Shown here in pieces: positions 57,086 to 64,000 of a stretch of DNA of 64,000 nt. Under the pieces are notes generated by a model, which was given only the letters and a program-made list of their open reading frames with translations, was not told the origin of the DNA and did no database searches. The DNA is from Eutrigla gurnardus (Eukaryota; Chordata; Actinopteri; Perciformes; Triglidae), in NCBI GenBank assembly GCA_963514095.1, contig OY741268.1, positions 3,928,001 to 3,992,000 on the forward strand, given 5' to 3'. Positions within the stretch are counted from its first letter, which is position 1. Each line of letters opens with the position of its first letter. Made by a program: the position numbers and the translations under genes.

Positions 57086-57309
57086 AGTAGTATACCCACG
57101 ATTAATCAGGTATGTCTGCTTAACCATAAGGCTTATATTTATATATCTGGTTTCAGTTGAAAGGCAAAAATCTGTAAAATATGAATCCATTGTAAGTAAA
57201 CCTGTTCATGTTGCCATTTCAGAGTAATGGAATGAAATTACAAATAATATATTAAAGTGGTATAGATAATGATGCACGTTACAAATCAATATCAATATCC
57301 AAAAAACGT

Positions 57310-58460
57310 CCATCCATCCATCATCATCCGCTTATCCTGTATTCAGGGTTGTGGGGGTGGGGGGAGAATAACCAGTCTATCACAGGGCTGACATGTAGAG
57401 ACAGACAGGTAACCAGTCTATCACAGGGCTGACATGTAGAGACAGACAGGTAACTACTCTATCACATGGCTGACATGTAGAGACAGACAGGTAACCAGTC
57501 TATCACAGGGCTGACATGTAGAGACAGACAGGTAACCAGTCTATCACAGGGCTGACATGTAGAGACAGACAGGTAACTACTCTATCACATGGCTGACATG
57601 TAGAGACAGACAGGTAACCAGTCTATCACAGGGCTGACATGTAGAGACAGACAGGTAACCAGTCTATCACAGGGCTGATATGTAGAGACAGACAGGTAAC
57701 CAGTCTATCACAGGGCTGACATGTAGAGACAGACAGGTAACCAGTCTATCACAGGGCTGACATGTAGAGACAGACAGGTAACCAGTCTATCACAGGGCTG
57801 ACATGTAGAGACAGACAGGTAACCAGTCTATCACAGGGCTGACATGTAGAGACAGACAGGTAACCAGTCTATCACAGGGCTGACATGTAGAGACAGACAG
57901 GTAACTACTCTATCACATGGCTGACATGTAGAGACAGACAGGTAACCAGTCTATCACAGGGCTGACATGTAGAGACAGACAGGTAACCAGTCTATCACAG
58001 GGCTGATATGTAGAGACAGACAGGTAACCAGTCTATCACAGGGCTGACATGTAGAGACAGACAGGTAACCAGTCTATCACAGGGCTGACATGTAGAGACA
58101 GACAGGTAACCAGTCTATCACAGGGCTGACATGTAGAGACAGACAGGTAACCAGTCTATCACAGGGCTGACATGTAGAGACAGACAGGTAACCAGTCTAT
58201 CACAGGGCTGACATGTAGAGACAGACAGGTAACCAGTCTATCACAGGGCTGACATGTAGAGACAGACAGGTAACCAGTCTATCACAGGGCTGACATGTAG
58301 AGACAGACAGGTAACCAGTCTATCACAGGGCTGACATGTAGAGACAGACAGGTAACCAGTCTATCACAGGGCTGACATGTAGAGACCATTCAACCATTCA
58401 CCTCCACAAGAAATCTTAACTGGGACTGGATCCCTCTTGCTGTGAGACGACAGTGCTAAA
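57310..58460 (-). mobile_element. tRNA-type SINE (antisense) with about 25 internal 41-bp repeats
   Basis: Left edge (CATC)n and CCGCTTATCCTGTATTCAGG match the SINE 3' end. The right edge TCTTGCTGTGAGACGACAGT matches its 5' part. Between them about 1,020 bp are 41-bp tandem units, core GGTAACCAGTCTATCACAGG. The SINE middle (GCATGTTCTCC region) is deleted. The variant units TAACTACTCTATCACATGG (57574, 57902) and CTGATATGTAG (57677, 58005) each recur exactly 328 bp apart, showing an 8-unit block duplication. Confidence 0.92.
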
Positions 58461-59489
58461 AAAACAAAATAAACATAATAAGATACACAATGAATATGTA
58501 ACAATGTTCATAACCAAAAAGTTCCATGCTCTAAGACTAATGACTAAACACAGGGAATGCAAACGCACACAGGAACCGATATCATTCGAACCTTTGACCT
58601 GTCAATCAGCAGGTAAGCCCCGCCCTAAAGCATCCCCTGCTTTCTGGTCTGGTGGACTCTAAATGGACCATAATGTACTAAACTATTATTGTTGTTATTA
58701 TCACTATTGGATTAGAATTGGGTGATAATGTTTTGCTACATGATTTACGACCAGTCAAACCAAAAAAGGGAATAGTAGACTTAAAAGTAGCAATAGAAAA
58801 CTAGAAGAACTACTAGAAAACACAGTGAACTGAGTTAGAGTTTTATTAAAAATACTTGTGTCCCCCCCACCTTTGAAATCAAAATTTCGTCCTTGCATAC
58901 ATCCGCCATTTTTCTGATCTACGCTGTTTCCACGGACTTGAGTAACGGCATATCAACCGTATGAGCTAATGCAGGAAGACACACTCAAATGGGATTTAAC
59001 AACGACTGTATTAGAAGGTGTCACGTTTCCAGCAGGACGTTCATCTACTGTCACAGTTTCAGTGTTCTGGTGCAACGTCAGGTGTGGGGCTGTATGAACT
59101 CACATCATTCACAGGGGCTCAGGTGACAGCAAGAGTAATGGTGAAAGAGAAAAAAGTGTGCTTGGCATTCAGACAGTCAGCACCTTGGTATTGATATTGC
59201 GTTACTGCTGTATACCAAGTGTGACAGACTGGACTGAGGAGAATGAGCACAGACAGTGATGGAAGAGAAAAGATGGAAATTGACAGACTTGGATGGAGAA
59301 AATGAGCTGAAAATGTAGACAGAAATGCTGCTGAAGCTATTCATAAAACATCCTCAAGACTGTATTCAGCTCTGTCCTCGTAACTACTCAATGTCAGTGA
59401 TTGTCATATTTTTGAGACGGAAGGCCTTTACAGACTGGGAGCAAGTAAATGACAGCAAAACGTGAAATACTTGTTTTCAAATATAAAAT
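58461..59489. other. No gene seen
   Basis: No recognisable exon, RNA or transposon. Confidence 0.4.
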
Positions 59490-59585
59490 GTCTGAGGCTT
59501 TTATTGTGAAAGGTGAGGACAGAACCTTTGTAGAGTTTTAAAGGAGTGATAAATTGTGCCATGTTGTTTCAGATTACTGTCCATG
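59490..59585 (+). repeat. Repeat R3 fragment, LTR-like, copy 2
   Basis: GGCTTTTATTGTGAAAGGTG, then GAGTGATAAATTGTGCCATG and TTGTTTC, in the order seen at 29225-29345. Confidence 0.45.
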
Positions 59586-60929
59586 TTGTTATTTCATAAA
59601 TATATAGACGCAGCTCAACCCAGGGTGGATTCCAGAAAGCAGGTTTTGCTAAAACTCTGAGGGATAGATTTACTAAGACTGGCGCAGTTTGCGCTGTTTG
59701 TTATTGCGAGGTTCCACCCAGACCTGAGACATCCAGCGCGGGCGCTTAGCTCATCCGCAGACAGTGTTAAACGCCGGAGATCTGGCCCAGCAGTCAGACT
59801 GGGCCGGTTTAATACTGTCAATTAGAGGGGGGGATACGAATGGCCCCTCCCAACTTGGACTTCTCCACTATTTCCACTCTGTCACTCCATTGCTGCAGTT
59901 ATGTTTCTCCGCTTTCTAATAATGAGCTTGTTTTCTCCATAAACACAAAGTAATAGCTCTAACTATCCTGGTTGAATCGTAGTATCAGAGCCCCATTGAT
60001 GATGGCTTTGTAGAGTTGGCAGGCACGCACTTAACTCAGAGTTCTGAACTAATTGAGAACAGCTGTTCGGGAACCAATAACTCAGAGTTTAGGGTTAGAT
60101 GATTGGCTGATGAGCTCAGAAAAATAAACCTTGGTCTGAAAATAAAATATGTCGATACATAATCACATTTCTCTGTGGAGACATTCATGACAAAAAAAGA
60201 AACAACCTATATAGATGTGGCCATTAATAAGATGAAAAAAGGTGTATAAAGGCCTTGGTCTGGAATCTCTGGAAAACCTGAAATAGTTAGACGCCCTCTC
60301 ACTGATGTGGGGGCATCAAGACTAGAGATGGAGGAGAATGACAATAGGTGTATAGATCAGAAGAAAGACTGCAAGATGAAAGTGAAAGAGGTTTTTCAGA
60401 TTCGATTATATCACATTTTTGGGATATTGATAATATTTTGTGCTGATACACAATATCTATTAACCATTTTAGCTTCCTCAGGCAATTTGTGTTAATTTGG
60501 ATTTTTATTTGTTTCGATCATTTGGGCTGTGATTATGCTTTAGCCATGATATTTGGTCTGTATTTTTGGACAAACTTTGAAAATTCAACCTCTGCTTCTA
60601 TATTAAGTCTATAATCTACTGTCTCATCAAAATTGTTACACTCAGCCTCATCTGGACGTTTTTGTCCCCATTGACTTCCATTATAACAATATTTTTTCAT
60701 CCCATGGTCGCTGCAGCAACATTTCTTTTTTTCAGGTTTTCAAACTGAAGCTAGGGCTTCAAAATTGTAGTTTTTATCATTCCCAGCTGATTGTTTTTTT
60801 TCATATGGAGCAATTGTGTACAATTTTCCTGTTTTATCTTTCCACTGTGTTATGGAGCACTGCAGGCCAATGGAATACATGTATTCAACTGAAATGGTGT
60901 TGGCTTATTGTTATGGATGTAGAATGTGG
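59586..60929. other. No gene seen
   Basis: GC-rich patch at 59650-59820 (GGGATAGATTTACTAAGACT then GCGC-rich) may be one end of an unrecognised DNA transposon. The rest is AT-rich without signals. Confidence 0.35.
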
Positions 60930-62520
60930 TGTGTGTTTGTGCCCAAGTCCAGGTCTTGGGATCCGCCAAACCACTGACCTGCACCTTAATGGATGACTTA
61001 ACGATAACAATCGAGTCAGAGCCTCGAGGCAGATCATAAGGCTGCTCGATTAATCAAATTTTAATCTCAATAACGATTTTGGCTTCCAACGATTATGAAA
61101 ACAAGATAATCGAAATTAAACGATGCCGCAATCCGTTTCGCAATTATGCTCTCATTTTGTCATGTGTTGTAAATCCAGCACACCCCTTTCCAGTACAGCT
61201 GAGCGCTTTCCCTAAAACTCATTCTCAGTCAGGCTGTAGCATACATGCTTAGTTCAGCTCGAGCCAAGATAACTTCAGATTCGTGGTGTACCGGAGCGGA
61301 CCAGTACTTTTAAAATAAAATTGCAGTCCAAAATCCGCTGCCTGCTCGCTATCGCTCGTGCTCACATGCGCTGATGCAGACCAATGATTTACTTGAATTA
61401 TGTGCAGATGCGAATTGTCAGTAAAGTTTCAGTCATGTTCTCTGTGTTGTTCTCTATTGTGATGACTTTGAGACGGCGCTTCTTCAAGACAACATCAAGC
61501 CATGTGTGTGTCATATTACGACGTGACAACGTTTAATCATCTCAAAAGCAAGCACAAAGTGGTCTATGACCAAACAATACAGGAACACAAAAGTTAAATA
61601 AATGCATGTTTCCAAAAATCAATGAGTAATTATGTTAAATAATCGTGATCTCAATATTGACCAAAATAATCGTGATTATGATTTTTGCCTTAATCGAGCA
61701 GCCCTAGCAGATGGACTCTGGACGGGATGGAGAGGCTGATGGGTTCGACCGGGATGTCCTTCAAGCCAGCAAAATCAAGGTGCTTGGTATTGAAAAAGGT
61801 AGAGTTGTGGATAAGTTTCATTTCTCTATCCCAGGAACATCAATATCATCCATCTCAGAAAAGCCTGTGGAAAGCCTGGGAACATTCATCAGCAGCAGCC
61901 TCAGGGATACAGCATCCATTATCAACACCTGCAGGGAGCTGGAGGGTGGCTGAGAGACGTCGGCAGAAGCAACCTTCCAGGAAAATTCAAAGCGGGTGTA
62001 GCATCATGGGATTCCAATCACCACCATCGCAGACCTGGAAAGGACAGTCAGCCGCTACCTCAACACCTCACAGGACGGCAGCTGACAGTGAACCTGGTCA
62101 CGCAGCTCAAGCCTGTCACCAAGACAAGACTATGCTCTGACCCGACATTGTTCTTGTTTCAGAGAAAATGAAGAACAATGTTATACTGGAGCTGACAGGT
62201 TCGTGGGAACACCAGGTGGAGGAGCCATACGAACAGAGGGAGAAATATGAGGGGCTCCTTAGCGACTGCCACAGACAATAGCTGGAAGGCAAAGTGCTTC
62301 CCTGTGGAAGTAGGGAGCAGAGTCTTTCAATAACAACATGGAGGCTGCTGAGAAAGCTCTGGATCAAGAGTGCATCCGTTGGAAGGTGCATCTAGGGCAC
62401 AAGTTAAGGCTTAATCAACCTTAGCTGGGTCGCCAGTGTGAAGGTGCCTGATGTTCCAGACTTGAAACTCCGATGACCTCGGGATCCATTACTGATGATG
62501 TGCCCTAGCTTAGTGAAGTG
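60930..62520 (+). mobile_element. RLE-type LINE (HERO/R2-like), broken, split by a hAT
   Basis: Plus-strand LINE with a restriction-like endonuclease rather than an APE endonuclease. The RT catalytic region reads MDDLTITIESEPRGR just before the inserted hAT and continues after it as TLDGMERLMGSTGMSFKPAK, a join that is in register. Next, in a second frame, come GRVVDKFHFSIPGTSISSI and EKPVESLGTF. After a large deletion, the C-terminal endonuclease core is seen as VILELTGSWEHQVEEPYE, with E-L...W and the KYEGLLSDC block. Frameshifts and stops are frequent. The 3' UTR includes GCTGGGTCGCCAGTGTGAAG and CATTACTGATGATGTGCCC. Clade assignment is from motif memory. Confidence 0.8.
61037..61706 (+). 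mobile_element. hAT element remnant with BED zinc-finger trace
   Basis: A 670-bp insertion in the RLE LINE. Ends TAAGGCTGCTCGATTAAT and (minus strand) TAGGGCTGCTCGATTAAG form terminal inverted repeats that fit the hAT rule. Flanking 8-mers GCAGATCA and GCAGATGG agree at 6 of 8 positions, and removing the insert restores the LINE reading register. At 61504-61590 the plus strand reads YYDVTTFNHLKSKHKVVYD, the His-His half of a BED finger of hAT transposases. The rest of the transposase is gone. Confidence 0.85.
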
Positions 62521-63680
62521 AGTAGGGAAATGTCCCTCCTGGTTTGTCGTAGGGCTAGACTTTCCTTACCCCCCCTACTTCTGTGTTTCTAATTTATATG
62601 GTAGAATAATATACAAGCCGTACCGACGAGTCATTGTTATGCTGCTCTTGTTGTCTGGTCCCTGGTGCATCAGGTTGAGAAGGTTGTGATATGTGCAAAG
62701 CTCTGGTCCTGCTCCATAGCGACCTCCTTGCCCATGTGTTGAGCTTCCGTATGGGTATTGTGCAACAGTCAGACAGACTGCCACTGCTGTCCTGTTTTGT
62801 TTATGCTGATTTTTAGGTTAGTTGACATTCTTTGTGTATATTTTCTTTTGGTTCTCCCAAGAGTTGTGAAGAAGTTATGGTAGTTTGTGATTTTATTGAT
62901 TCAGTCCATTGACCATATTTTCTTTGTTTTACGGGATCACGAGAGCAAGTGGCGCAAGCAGCCATTCTAGGAGTGGGGGATTCAGCGGTGATTAGGCCAT
63001 CACCTGCACTTCCCCGCCCCATCATTTTGTGTGTGGTTATTTTTGCACATTTTATAATTTTACACCTTTTCCATAGTTTGCAGTGTATGTGTGTGTGTGT
63101 GGTGAGTAACCCCCTTTTCTCTACGGATTACTTAGAGATTACTCCTTCCGCCAACGGCCGACGCTCCTCTATTAACTGAATTTCAGTCAGAGAACTCACA
63201 TTTAACATGTTTATTGTAGCAGCAGCACATCGTTAGAGTTTGGCGTCTAGGCTCTGGCCTCATCACTCCCCAGCTAAAACTTACATAGAGATGATGGGTA
63301 GTGATGTGTAGCTTAAATATTTTAAATCAAATCTCCATCGAGTAGCTTCCAAAAACTGAATGCATAAATTTAAAAAACAGTTTCCGTTGACTCCTGTAAG
63401 GACTTCTGAAATAGTGAAGGTGGTGCAATGCAAAGTAAGTAAATAATAACCCGTCTTCACCAGAAATCTGTGAATGCATTGAACATCACGACTTACAATA
63501 GCAACCTGTGAAAGAAGACAAGACAAAAACCCAATTGATCAAGATGGGTTTAGATGCCTGAAACATTTTCTGACAGTCACAGGAATCTTCTCTCCACAAG
63601 ACAATCAAGACTTTGTGGCGCCCGTGGGACAGAGGTAAGGAGGAGGGAACCGGGGAGCATAATAAATAACGTGTATGTAC
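62521..63680. other. No gene seen
   Basis: No recognisable exon or mobile element. A short TG repeat is near 63087-63101. Confidence 0.4.
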
Positions 63681-63681
63681 C

Positions 63682-63705
63682 GCCGTGGCATGTGACAGCC
63701 ACGGC
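63682..63705. other. Inverted repeat (8-bp stem)
   Basis: GCCGTGGC and GCCACGGC form a perfect 8-bp stem around the 8-base loop ATGTGACA. The loop contains TGTGACA, a typical LTR start word, so the stem may mark the edge of an LTR. Confidence 0.6.
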
Positions 63706-63899
63706 GCTGTTGCCACCGCACTCTATCCCTCCAGGGCACCGCGCAGGGAACGGACAACGGGCCATATATGGAGTTCCGATTACCCATCGGAATCACCGGC
63801 GTGGAGGAACACGGCTGGGAGGAAATCAGCGCAAGATGACAGGAGGGGATAAAAGGAGACGGCGGAGAACACGTTCGTGTGGAGAGTAAGGAGATGATT

Positions 63900-63931
<32 letters not shown>

Positions 63932-64000
63932 CAACTAAAAGCCCTGTGTATGACCCGCTTCTGGAAGAGAACCCCGCGCCCTGATCGACCCCCGGACCGC
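63691..64000 (+). mobile_element. Possible LTR start, cut by the window edge
   Basis: From TGTGACAGCCACGG the sequence becomes GC- and CpG-rich, with GGGATAAAAGGAGACGG (TATA-like, about 63847) and a following GA tract at 63898-63931, a layout like U3-R of fish Gypsy-type LTRs. The 3' edge is outside the window, so no target duplication can be tested. Confidence 0.3.

Noticed and set aside
57360..58390. CRISPR-like array
   Set aside because: Units are contiguous 41-bp tandem copies without unique spacers, in a fish genome, inside a SINE. There are no cas genes.
1..64000. A new multi-gene biological system
   Set aside because: No cluster of intact genes exists. The unusual content is repeat and transposon structure.

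Overview
This 64 kb window looks like non-coding DNA (intergenic or intronic) from a ray-finned fish, probably a teleost. The evidence is the repeat content: L2/Rex-type, L1-type and restriction-like-endonuclease (RLE) LINEs, a Penelope-like element, a tRNA-derived SINE whose tail runs into (ATGG)n, many hAT-type DNA transposons, TGTCACG...CGTGACA solo LTRs, and abundant (CA)n, (GA)n and (ATCC)n microsatellites. I recognise no host protein-coding gene. The longest open frames (334, 389 and 426 codons on the minus strand near 19-20 kb) are by-products of an 11-bp minisatellite. Two frames are kept as weak candidates: an intact 182-codon frame at 8.06-8.61 kb and a possible 5' exon near 22.3 kb.

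Layout. 1.6-3.9 kb: antisense L2-type LINE with its 3' UTR. 3.9-5.4 kb: antisense SINE with an internally expanded 40/41-bp minisatellite, split by a 916-bp GGGCCC-ended transposon. 5.4-7.8 kb: LINE tails, a dispersed repeat also found at 24.6 kb, and a second GGGCCC element in inverted orientation. 8.0-9.7 kb: the 182-codon frame and an antisense LINE. 11.0-11.6 kb: SINE split by a hAT element with a perfect 8-bp target duplication. 11.8-12.5 kb: Tc1-like fragment containing a tRNA SINE. 17.8-20.1 kb: (TA)n, an LTR-like remnant and the 11-bp minisatellite. 20-31 kb: mostly unique sequence with scattered repeats. 31.0-31.5 kb: solo LTR. 35.1-35.5 kb: (ATCC)n. 37.9-39.5 kb: two divergent halves of a Penelope-like element. 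41.0-41.4 kb: complete SINE with a 13-bp duplication. 43.7-45.1 kb: LINE pieces, one split by a 562-bp solo LTR with a 5-bp duplication. 45.3-49.6 kb: a nest of transposons whose core is a TIR element carrying a piece of ITS2/28S rDNA. 51.3-52.2 kb: third GGGCCC element. 53.8-54.6 kb: 5'-truncated L1-type LINE with poly(A) and a 12-bp duplication. 56.6-58.5 kb: LINE tail, then a SINE with about 25 copies of the 41-bp unit. 60.9-62.5 kb: RLE-type LINE split by a BED-containing hAT remnant. 63.7-64.0 kb: possible edge of another LTR.

These parts do not form a pathway. They record successive insertions, and target-site duplications read directly from the bases give the order at several loci. The most notable observations are the deep nest around an rDNA fragment, three copies of a GGGCCC-TIR element with 3-bp duplications, the same internal SINE segment expanding into a minisatellite at two loci, and a minisatellite that is open in all three frames of one strand. 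I see no operon, CRISPR array, defence system or other multi-gene system.
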